Shown here: in pieces, positions 55,499-62,919 of the stretch | Numbering within the stretch: position 1 is the stretch's first letter | How the letters are laid out: the number at the start of each line of letters is the position of its first letter | Assembly (NCBI RefSeq): GCF_023555495.1 | Contig: NZ_JALCZO010000003.1 | Location: forward strand, 496,001 to 560,000 | Direction: 5' to 3' | Source of the DNA: Polaribacter sp. Z022 | GTDB lineage: Bacteria; Bacteroidota; Bacteroidia; Flavobacteriales; Flavobacteriaceae | Length of the DNA: 64,000 nucleotides | Position numbers and translations under genes: made by a program | The notes under the pieces: model-generated | The model's input: the letters and a program-made list of their open reading frames with translations, nothing else | What the model was told of the DNA's origin: nothing | Database searches by the model: none

Positions 55499-55894
55499 TT
55501 AAAAATTCTTATAAAACGCCTTCCAAATTCCCACTTTTTCACCGTTTTTATACTTTCCTCTTTCTTTAATTTTTCCGTTTTTGTAGTATGTTTTCCAAAT
55601 TCCTTCTTCTAATCCATCTTCATACTTCCCAGAAATTTTTAATTCTCCTGTTTCATAATATTCAGAAAAAACTCCTATTGGTTTTCTATTTCTATATTTA
55701 TACTTTCTAAAAACTTTACCGCTTTTATAAAAATAAGTTGCTTCTTTTTTGTTTTTAGAAAACACTTTATAATAGATAGAATTTGATTGATTTACTTCTT
55801 TTAATTCTGCATCTAACCAAATAGTTTCTTGAGAAGAAACAGACATTGTAAATAGAAAAAAACTTAAAGAAACTAACTGTAATAGAACTTTCAT
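55499..55894 (-). CDS. MORN-like repeat secreted protein (YwqK-antitoxin-like)
   Basis: The 131-residue protein has a signal peptide ending in SVSSQE (about residue 22) and then repeats of the type GE-YYETGELKISGKYEDGLEEGIWKTYYKNGKIKERGKYKNGEK, each about 22 residues with a G-x-W pattern. This matches the MORN/YwqK-like repeat family often labelled antitoxin; no toxin gene is adjacent, so that label should not be trusted. It lies between two mevalonate-pathway genes on the same strand, 47 bases before the kinase, and is exported, which is odd for this setting. Confidence 0.7.
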   Translation of the reverse strand: MKVLLQLVSLSFFLFTMSVSSQETIWLDAELKEVNQSNSIYYKVFSKNKKEATYFYKSGKVFRKYKYRNRKPIGVFSEYYETGELKISGKYEDGLEEGIWKTYYKNGKIKERGKYKNGEKVGIWKAFYKNF

Positions 55895-55917
55895 TTATTA
55901 ATAATTTTCTGCGAACC

Positions 55918-56997
55918 TTATAATTGTTTAGCTCCAAAACCCACAGTATCACAAATATACTGATTTTTTTGACAGTACTTAGAAAGCTTGTTTTCTATAA
56001 AATTATTAACTGTATCTTTTTCTGCTTCAGGATATAAAACATGCACATTTGCACCTGCATCTAAGGTAAAACAGATATTGCTATTGTTTTCATTTCTGTA
56101 CTCCCAAATACTATTAATAATTTCTAAGGTATTTGGTTTCATTAATATAAAATAAGGGTTACTTGTAAGCATCATTGCATGCAAGGTTAAAGCTTCGCTT
56201 TCTACCAGGTTTATAAATGATTTTACATCTCCATTTTTAAGAATTTCTGATATTTTAGACAAGTTATCATTGGCTTGCAAAAACCTATTTTCTGCATAAG
56301 GATGATTGTGCATTAAATTATGACCTACTGTGCTAGATACTTGTTTTTCGCCTTTATCTACCAACAAAATAGCATCTTGATAGTTTTCAAAAACCGAATG
56401 AACTTTGTAAGGAAACTGAACTCCAAACAAATCTGAGCTTCCTTCAATTTCTGGGTGATTTCCCCAAACTACTAATGGTCCTTCTATGCTTCTACTTGCA
56501 CTTCCAGATCCTAATCTTGCTAAAAAAGAAGCTTTTTTATTAATGTATTCTTTAGATAAACTTGTATTTAATTCAGATTCTAAACTCATTAAACACATTG
56601 CAATTGCACTTAAACCACTTGCAGAAGATGCAATTCCACTTGAGTGTGGAAATGAATTTTCTGAATTTATAGTCATTTTATATTCAAAAATATAAGGACA
56701 ATATTCTTTTATTCTTGTAAAGAATGCTGCAATTTTAGGTTTAAAGGCATCTTTTTGTTTTCCTTCAAAAAACAAATCGAATTCTACCTCTTCTGTTTTT
56801 TCTTTTTGCTCAAATTCTATAGTAGTTATGGTGTGGCAATTGTTTAAAGTAAAACTAATGGAAGCATTTTTTGGAATTTGAGGATTGCTTTTACCCCAAT
56901 ATTTTACCAATGCTATATTACTTGGTGTTTGCCATGTAAAACTTGCTTTTTCAATTGATTTATTAGATGATGCTGCTATAAATTCTGATGTATTCAA
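55918..56997 (-). CDS. mvaD: Diphosphomevalonate decarboxylase
   Basis: The 359-residue GHMP-family enzyme decarboxylates mevalonate diphosphate to isopentenyl diphosphate. It has SNIALVKYWGK near residue 26, the SSGIASSASGLSAIAM phosphate-binding loop near 115, LARLGSGSASRS near 155 and a closing TLDAGANVHVLYPE segment. The start is TTG at 56997: the codon before it is followed upstream by a TAG and no ATG occurs early in the frame. It is the upstream gene of the isoprenoid cluster and may be transcribed with the MORN-like gene 23 bases downstream. Confidence 0.93.
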   Translation of the reverse strand: MNTSEFIAASSNKSIEKASFTWQTPSNIALVKYWGKSNPQIPKNASISFTLNNCHTITTIEFEQKEKTEEVEFDLFFEGKQKDAFKPKIAAFFTRIKEYCPYIFEYKMTINSENSFPHSSGIASSASGLSAIAMCLMSLESELNTSLSKEYINKKASFLARLGSGSASRSIEGPLVVWGNHPEIEGSSDLFGVQFPYKVHSVFENYQDAILLVDKGEKQVSSTVGHNLMHNHPYAENRFLQANDNLSKISEILKNGDVKSFINLVESEALTLHAMMLTSNPYFILMKPNTLEIINSIWEYRNENNSNICFTLDAGANVHVLYPEAEKDTVNNFIENKLSKYCQKNQYICDTVGFGAKQL

Positions 56998-57034
56998 AGT
57001 CTAAATATTTGCTTCAAAGATAAAACTATTTCGT

Positions 57035-57748
57035 CTAAATATCGGTTAACTTTTTTAGCACATTTTCTTTATAAGTTCTGCTAATAGGAATTGCTTTTTT
57101 CTCAATTTCTACAAACTCGTTTGTATATGAATCTGTTTTATTTAAATTAACAATAAAAGATCTATGTACTCTTAAAAATTGTTGAGAAGGCAACTTCATT
57201 TCTATATTAGAAATTGTTTCTCTAGTTACCAAAATATGCTCGTTTGTATAAATTTTTATATAATCAGATAAACTTTCTATATATAGAATTTCATCAAAAA
57301 CCACTTTTACCATTTTACGTTCAGATCTTACAAAAATGTAATTTGGTTTTTCTATGCTTTCCTCTTTTTTTGTAGGCAAATTTATTTCGACCTTAGTTTC
57401 TATAAATTTATTTATTGCTTGTAAAAAACGATCAAAAGCAATAGGTTTTAGCAAATAATCTACAGCCTGTAAATCAAATCCATCTACAGCATATTCTCTG
57501 TAAGCAGTTGTAAAAATTATTTTAGATTTTTTATTGATAGTTTTTGCTAAAGACAAACCAGAAACATCTGGCATATTTATATCTAAGAAAAACAAATCGA
57601 TGTTATTTTTATTTGCAACGTCAAAGGCTTCCATGGCATTTTTACAACTTTGCACCAAGTTTAAATTAGGTATTTTAGCCACAAAAGATTCTAAAATCTT
57701 TCTAGCAACTGGTTCATCATCAACAATAACACAATTAATTTTACTCAT
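57035..57748 (-). CDS. LytTR-family response regulator
   Basis: The 237-residue regulator has a receiver domain with DDE at 10-12 and phospho-acceptor Asp56 (DLFFLDINMPDVSG). A LytTR DNA-binding domain occupies the C-terminal half (ILYIESLSDYIKIYTNEHILVTRETISN, then FLRVHRSFIVNL). It is transcribed with the 7TM-like sensor kinase upstream (57752, 3-base gap), so they are partners. LytTR regulators bind tandem direct repeats; no target sites were identified here. Confidence 0.92.
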   Translation of the reverse strand: MSKINCVIVDDEPVARKILESFVAKIPNLNLVQSCKNAMEAFDVANKNNIDLFFLDINMPDVSGLSLAKTINKKSKIIFTTAYREYAVDGFDLQAVDYLLKPIAFDRFLQAINKFIETKVEINLPTKKEESIEKPNYIFVRSERKMVKVVFDEILYIESLSDYIKIYTNEHILVTRETISNIEMKLPSQQFLRVHRSFIVNLNKTDSYTNEFVEIEKKAIPISRTYKENVLKKLTDI

Positions 57749-57751
57749 TTT

Positions 57752-58801
57752 TTAAAATTCAATTTTTAAAAGTACTTTAAACGAATGTTCTTTTTCTAAT
57801 ATTTCTAATTGATGTTTGTTTGGATAAAGCATTTCTAATCGTTTTTTAATGTTTTCTAATCCTATTCCAATATTCTTTTCTTCTTTTAAAGTTGATGAAT
57901 TTTCAACTTCAAAAAACAAAGAATTATTTTTTGTTGTAAGATTAATATTTACACTTAAAATCTCATCAATAATTACTCCATGTTTAAAACTATTTTCTAC
58001 AAATGGAATTAATAACATTGGCGGAATTTGAATAGCTTCATTTAACTTATCTTTTTTAAAATTCACTTTTAAAGTATCGTGAAAACGCATTTTTTCTAAA
58101 GAAATATAATCTTCTAAATGATTTAATTCTTCAGACAATAACACTTTTGGTTTTTCTACTTGATATAAAATATAGTCTAATAAATTAGATAATTTTAAAA
58201 TCATTTCTGGAGCTTCATCTGCTTTAGCAATAGCAAAACCATAAATAGTATTTAAAGAATTAAACAAAAAATGAGGGTGAATTTGCATCTTTAAAAACTT
58301 TAATTCTTGCTCTTTTAATTGCAATTGGGTTTCTAAAAACTTGCTTTTTAAATCTTCTGTTTTTATTTGTGATAAATAATTATAAACCACTAAACCAATT
58401 ACAATTACAAACAAAATAACCATATAAACTCCAAAAACAATAAAGGGTAAACTTTTAGTTAACGGAATTACTGTGTTTTTATCTGGACTTTCTAACAATA
58501 CAAAACCATAAAGTATAGATAAAATTAGAAAACTAGTTGTAATTATAAACGAATAAATACTGTATAAAATAAAATAGAAATACTTTTTCTTTTGAAGAAA
58601 ATTTGGAATTAAATAATATAAAAAAACGTAACAAACTATAATGGTACTTGGCATTAAAAATGCCGAAAATGAATTTACATATTTAATATTGTTACTACCA
58701 TAGCCTAAAAAATAGGTGTAAAAAAAATACACACCTACCCAAAAAAAGACGTGTAAAACAGCTTGTAAAACAAAATTAATAAATGGACTTACATTTTTCA
58801 T
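57752..58801 (-). CDS. LytS/YehU-type sensor histidine kinase
   Basis: The 349-residue membrane protein has four hydrophobic helices (about residues 8-30, 50-65, 78-101 and 118-142) without a clear extracellular domain. A coiled-coil linker follows, then the His_kinase domain with phospho-acceptor His177 in KMQIHPHFLFNSLN, and an ATPase domain with PFVENSFKHG and IGIGLENIKKRLEMLYP. The signal is unknown. It is paired with the LytTR regulator 3 bases downstream. Confidence 0.92.
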   Translation of the reverse strand: MKNVSPFINFVLQAVLHVFFWVGVYFFYTYFLGYGSNNIKYVNSFSAFLMPSTIIVCYVFLYYLIPNFLQKKKYFYFILYSIYSFIITTSFLILSILYGFVLLESPDKNTVIPLTKSLPFIVFGVYMVILFVIVIGLVVYNYLSQIKTEDLKSKFLETQLQLKEQELKFLKMQIHPHFLFNSLNTIYGFAIAKADEAPEMILKLSNLLDYILYQVEKPKVLLSEELNHLEDYISLEKMRFHDTLKVNFKKDKLNEAIQIPPMLLIPFVENSFKHGVIIDEILSVNINLTTKNNSLFFEVENSSTLKEEKNIGIGLENIKKRLEMLYPNKHQLEILEKEHSFKVLLKIEF

Positions 58802-59015
58802 TAAAGAGCAATATCTAACTTTATATAATATCTAACTTAAATTTGCGACGAAATTCTTAAAACAAAGGTTAGTTTACCAAATTAAGTCATTTTTGTTAAA
58901 AACAGTAATTATTTGGTTGTTTACAGTTTACTTTTCTTAAGATATCGTTTTTTTTATTTTCAAAAGTAACTTTAAAATACTTTTGGTGTATATTAACATT
59001 AAAAATAAACTCATT

Positions 59016-59372
59016 ATGAAATTATTACCTTTAAATCTTTTAAGTGATGGCGGTCCATTATTTATGTACACAATTTTAATTACATTACTAATTTGCATTA
59101 CTTTAATTTTAAAAGCATTTTTAAAAGGAGATGCTAATGGAAAAGCTTTAAAACTTATAAAATCTATAAGCCTTTTTGCCTTAGTATGGGGTTTTTTAGG
59201 AATGATGATTGGTTTAATTAGTGCTTTTGATGCAATTTCTATAACTGAAGGAATTTCTCACAAAATTTTAGCAGCTGGTTTAAAAATAGCGCTACTTTCT
59301 CCTGCATTTGGAATGGTTGCTTTTTTAATAGCAAGACTAGGTATTATAGGTCTTATTTTAAAAGAAAAATAA
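59016..59372 (+). CDS. Small MotA/TolQ/ExbB-like membrane protein (118 aa)
   Basis: The protein has three hydrophobic helices (about residues 14-32, 44-62 and 80-112). The last two carry SISLFALVWGFLGMMIGLISAFDAI and LLSPAFGMVAFLIARLGII, resembling the pore-forming helices of the MotA/TolQ/ExbB family, but it is about half the usual 230 residues and lacks the cytoplasmic loop. I start it at ATG 59016; the frame extends 33 bases further with non-ATG codons only. A terminator follows at 59392. Confidence 0.65.
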   Translation: MKLLPLNLLSDGGPLFMYTILITLLICITLILKAFLKGDANGKALKLIKSISLFALVWGFLGMMIGLISAFDAISITEGISHKILAAGLKIALLSPAFGMVAFLIARLGIIGLILKEK

Positions 59373-59391
59373 AGACCTTACTAACAATTAC

Positions 59392-59428
59392 AAAATACCC
59401 ATTTCATTTATTCTGAAATGGGTATTTT
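59392..59428 (+). terminator. Rho-independent terminator before the thiamine diphosphokinase gene
   Basis: A perfect 15-bp stem AAAATACCCATTTCA / TGAAATGGGTATTTT around a 7-base loop is followed by T residues. It covers an upstream in-frame ATG at 59418, so the next gene must start at 59436. Confidence 0.92.
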
Positions 59429-59435
59429 TGTTTTT

Positions 59436-60041
59436 ATGAATACATCAAAAGTGTTTTTACTTTTAAACGGAGAGCCCCCTAAAAATCTTCCTAAACTTTC
59501 AAATTACAAAGTTATTTGTGCAACAGATGGTGCTTATAAATATTTAAAAGAAAAAAAAATAACTCCCCATTTTATTAGTGGCGATTTTGATTCTTTAAAC
59601 GATTTACCAAAAGATATTGAAGTAATTCACACACCAAACCAAGAGTTTACAGATTTTGATAAAATGCTTCAAATTTTATTTGACAAAGGTTTTAAAAACA
59701 TTGATGTTTTTGGAGCAAGTGGTAAAGAACACGATCATTTTTTAGGAAACTTACACACTGCTATTCAGTGGAAAGAAAAATTAAAACTTACTTTTTTTGA
59801 TGATTATAGTCAATATTTTTTAGCTGATAAGAAAACTGAAATCTTAAATTGTGATGACAAAACAATTTCATTAGTCCCTTTTCCTGAGGCTAAAAACATA
59901 GTTACAAAAGGATTACAATATTCATTAAAAAATGAAAATTTAACTTTTGGAAACAGAATTGGTACAAGAAATAAAGCCATAGAAAATACTGTAGAAATCA
60001 GTTTTAAAACGGGTGAAATGTTTATTTTTATCAATCATTAA
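59436..60041 (+). CDS. Thiamine diphosphokinase
   Basis: The 201-residue enzyme transfers diphosphate from ATP to thiamine to make thiamine diphosphate. Family segments are ATDGAY near residue 31, FISGDFDSL near 51, TDFDKMLQ near 77 and the DVFGASGKEHDHFLGNL motif near 95, with a C-terminal beta domain (LVPFPEAKNIVTKGLQYSL). I chose the ATG at 59436 because the earlier ATG lies within the terminator stem. No TPP riboswitch was seen upstream. Confidence 0.88.
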   Translation: MNTSKVFLLLNGEPPKNLPKLSNYKVICATDGAYKYLKEKKITPHFISGDFDSLNDLPKDIEVIHTPNQEFTDFDKMLQILFDKGFKNIDVFGASGKEHDHFLGNLHTAIQWKEKLKLTFFDDYSQYFLADKKTEILNCDDKTISLVPFPEAKNIVTKGLQYSLKNENLTFGNRIGTRNKAIENTVEISFKTGEMFIFINH

Positions 60042-60050
60042 AAGCAAAAT

Positions 60051-60137
60051 TGTCATTTTGAGTAAATTAATTGAAGTCTAAAAATTCTAAAGTTATTTTT
60101 TAACTCATTAAGATTTCTCCACAAGGTCGAAATGACA
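60051..60137. repeat. Degenerate palindromic intergenic element
   Basis: TGTCATTTTGAG at 60051 and GGTCGAAATGACA at 60125 form an imperfect inverted repeat (TGTCATTTxGA / TCxAAATGACA) around about 60 bases, with AAGATTTCTCC inside. It resembles common flavobacterial intergenic repeats of the REP/MITE kind. It has no coding capacity and fills most of the gap between the thiamine gene and the next one. Confidence 0.5.
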
Positions 60138-60159
60138 GTAAACCGTAAAATATTTAAAA

Positions 60160-60393
60160 ATGTCTAGAAAAATAAAACTATTGTGGGATTTTAGAGGTCC
60201 AGATGCACAAGAAACAGCAAAACATCATACAATTCACTTAAAAGAATTTGCAACCATAGAAAATCTTGCTTTTCATGAAATTGATATTCAAGAAAAGAAC
60301 CCAATGTTATTTGCTGCATTTATAACTGTTGATGAAAAAGATATGAAAGTTTATAGAGATGCTTTAAAACCTCATCGTGGAGAAATTGGTTAA
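60160..60393 (+). CDS. Small conserved-looking protein of unknown function (77 aa)
   Basis: The protein is soluble, acidic to neutral and has no signal peptide. It opens SRKIKLLWDFRGPDAQETAKHH and continues with an alternating strand/helix pattern (FHEIDIQEKNPMLFAAFITVDEKDMKVYRDALK). I have seen similar short proteins in flavobacterial genomes but cannot name a family. The clear start context and the codon bias like its neighbours support a real gene. Confidence 0.55.
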   Translation: MSRKIKLLWDFRGPDAQETAKHHTIHLKEFATIENLAFHEIDIQEKNPMLFAAFITVDEKDMKVYRDALKPHRGEIG

Positions 60394-60571
60394 TAAAAAT
60401 GGGCTTTTAAAGGAAATTAAAAAATTTCAAAATAAAAAATTAATAACAACATTCGTTTTTGAATATGAATTTTATCAAAAGAAAAAACCTGTATTAATGA
60501 CTAAAAAACAATTCCTTTCTTAAATAATAAATAGTACCTTCATCCATTATAAACATCTAACTCGTTTAAAG

Positions 60572-62896
60572 ATGAATATCTATTTTAAAACCCTAAATAC
60601 TGCCTTACTTCTTTTTACTTTTTTCTTTATTACTTCTTGTAAGAATAATTCAAATATTAACTCATTAATAGTAACAAACACATCAGAATTAAACAAAGCT
60701 CTTAAAAACATAAAAGCAGGAACAGAAATTGTTTTAAAAGACGGAGTTTATAAAGACGCTCAAATTAAATTTTACGGAATTGGTACTAAAGAAAATCCTA
60801 TTATTTTAAAAGCAGAAAATTCTGGAAACGTATTTTTTGAAGGAAAATCTTATTTGCATTTAGGAGGAGAATATTTAGTAGTTGATGGATTGTTTTTTAG
60901 AAATGGTTATAGCCCAGAAATAAGTATTCTTAGATACAGAATTGGTAAGGATTCTACAGCTTTTCATACTAGAATTACAAATACAATTATTAAAAACTTT
61001 ACCAAACCAAGTAGATTAACCAACGATCATTGGATTGAATTTTATGGTAAATACAACAAATTAGACCATTGTTATATTGAAGGAAAATCTAATGATGGAG
61101 AAACAATTAGGGTTTTTCAAAATGGAAATAAAAACGTTAGTAATTATCATCAAATAGTTAATAATTACTTTGGTCCAAGACCTAGAAAAGGTGGCCCAAG
61201 AGCAGAAACCATTCGTATTGGAGATAGTAAAACTTCTATGAGTTCTGGTTTTGTAAATGTTTCTGACAACTATTTTGAAGCTTGTAATGGTGAAGTAGAA
61301 ATTATATCAGACAAAACGAATTTTAACACCTTTAAAAACAATATTTTTTACAAATGCGAAGGTTCTTTGGTTTTAAGACATGGTAGTTTTTCTACTGTAG
61401 ATGGTAATTTTTTTATTGGTGATGATGATTCTGATTTTTATGGAGGAATTAGATTGGTTAGTACAGGTCATTTTATAACAAACAACTATTTCTATAAAAT
61501 AAATGGCTCAAAATTCAGAAGCCCTTTAGCGGTTATGAATGGTATAAATATGACTCCAATTAATAGATATAAACAAGTTACAGATGTTGTTGTTGCTTAC
61601 AATACTTGGGTAGATTGTAAATCGCCCATACAAATTGGTGTTGGTCAAAATGTTGCCAGTGCTGGTGTTTTACCAAAATATGAAATTCGTTCTGCACCTC
61701 CAATTCGTTCTGTAATTGCAAATAATTTAATTTACAATCATAAAGAAGATCAAAATCCGTTTATCAATCATGATAATATGGATGGAATTTTATTTAAAAA
61801 TAACTTGTTAGATAATAACGGAACTGCATTTACAAAGTTTAACGTTTTAAATAATCAAGACATTAAAATGAAGCAAATAAATGATTGGTTGTTTGTACCT
61901 GAAGCTTCTCAATCTGAAATTTTTAATGATGTTTTTATTGGTTATGATTTTGATAAAATTAAAACAGACCTTTTTGGAAGCTTAAGAACTAATAAAAATA
62001 ATGTTGGTGCCATTACAAACATAAAAGCTGCAGAAAAATTTAAAATTGACATCAAAAAATATGGTCCAAATTGGTTTTCATCAGAAAAAACAATTGTAAA
62101 ACCAAATACAATCAATGTTTCTAAAAATGACGATTTAAACACTAAAATTACAAATGCTAAAAATGGTGATATCATCAACTTAACAGAGAAAGTTTACACG
62201 ATTAATTCTTCTCTTAAAATCGATAAAAAAATAACTATTCAATCAAGTAATAATGCTCAAATTGTTTTTACTGGTGATAAAAATATTCCTGCGTTTAAAA
62301 TGCATCCTTATGGAAATTTAATTCTTGAAAGTGTAAATTTAAGTAGCACAACAAATCAAATTGCTTTTGAAACCTTAAAAGAAAACATGTCTGCAGCATA
62401 TAATGTATCTGTAAACAATTCAACATTACAAAGTTTTTCTACTGTTATACAAGCTCACAAAGGTTCTTTTGCTGATAATATTACTTTTCAAAACACCAAA
62501 ATACAAAACTGTGAAAACGGAATTGTTTTAGCTTCTGAACAAAAAGGAGATTACAATGCTTATATGGTTACGTTACATAATTGTGAAATTACAAACATCC
62601 AAAAAAATGTGATTCATTATTATAGAGGTGGTTATGATGAATCTACAATTGGAGGAAGATTAAAAGTTACAAATTGTACTTTTAGAAACTCTGGAAATAA
62701 AGAGAAAAGTAACATATTACTAAAAACAAGGGGCATAGTTAATGTTGATATTTCTAACAATACATTTCAAAATAATTCAGTTAAATACATTGCTTTTTTA
62801 TGGGGAGAAAAAAACAATCATCACACAAATAACAAAGTATTAAATTCTGGAAAAATTAAAGTAGAACAACAATTAAAACTAGATATACTATACTAA
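60572..62896 (+). CDS. Polysaccharide lyase family 6 lipoprotein (alginate lyase type)
   Basis: This 774-residue lipoprotein (lipobox FFITSC, Cys23) has two parallel beta-helix domains. The first, about residues 30-470, is chondroitinase-B/PL6-like: NGEVEIISDKTN holds Glu241, Glu243 and Lys248, and LVLRHGS holds Arg269. These correspond, by a constant offset of 28, to the catalytic Lys and Arg and the calcium-binding Glu residues reported for the alginate lyase AlyGC. The second, about 515-774, is another beta-helix. PL6 enzymes cut alginate by beta-elimination; chondroitin is an alternative. A GH30 gene follows after 23 bases, so they form an operon. Confidence 0.88.
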   Translation: MNIYFKTLNTALLLFTFFFITSCKNNSNINSLIVTNTSELNKALKNIKAGTEIVLKDGVYKDAQIKFYGIGTKENPIILKAENSGNVFFEGKSYLHLGGEYLVVDGLFFRNGYSPEISILRYRIGKDSTAFHTRITNTIIKNFTKPSRLTNDHWIEFYGKYNKLDHCYIEGKSNDGETIRVFQNGNKNVSNYHQIVNNYFGPRPRKGGPRAETIRIGDSKTSMSSGFVNVSDNYFEACNGEVEIISDKTNFNTFKNNIFYKCEGSLVLRHGSFSTVDGNFFIGDDDSDFYGGIRLVSTGHFITNNYFYKINGSKFRSPLAVMNGINMTPINRYKQVTDVVVAYNTWVDCKSPIQIGVGQNVASAGVLPKYEIRSAPPIRSVIANNLIYNHKEDQNPFINHDNMDGILFKNNLLDNNGTAFTKFNVLNNQDIKMKQINDWLFVPEASQSEIFNDVFIGYDFDKIKTDLFGSLRTNKNNVGAITNIKAAEKFKIDIKKYGPNWFSSEKTIVKPNTINVSKNDDLNTKITNAKNGDIINLTEKVYTINSSLKIDKKITIQSSNNAQIVFTGDKNIPAFKMHPYGNLILESVNLSSTTNQIAFETLKENMSAAYNVSVNNSTLQSFSTVIQAHKGSFADNITFQNTKIQNCENGIVLASEQKGDYNAYMVTLHNCEITNIQKNVIHYYRGGYDESTIGGRLKVTNCTFRNSGNKEKSNILLKTRGIVNVDISNNTFQNNSVKYIAFLWGEKNNHHTNNKVLNSGKIKVEQQLKLDILY

Positions 62897-62919
62897 TTTT
62901 AAGAAATTTTGCAGCAATT

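Noticed and set aside
59418..59435. Earlier start for the thiamine diphosphokinase gene
   Set aside because: The ATG at 59418 is within the hairpin of a terminator.
59373..59435. TPP riboswitch before the thiamine diphosphokinase gene
   Set aside because: The gap is filled by a terminator and lacks the CTGAGA and ACC elements of the thi-box.
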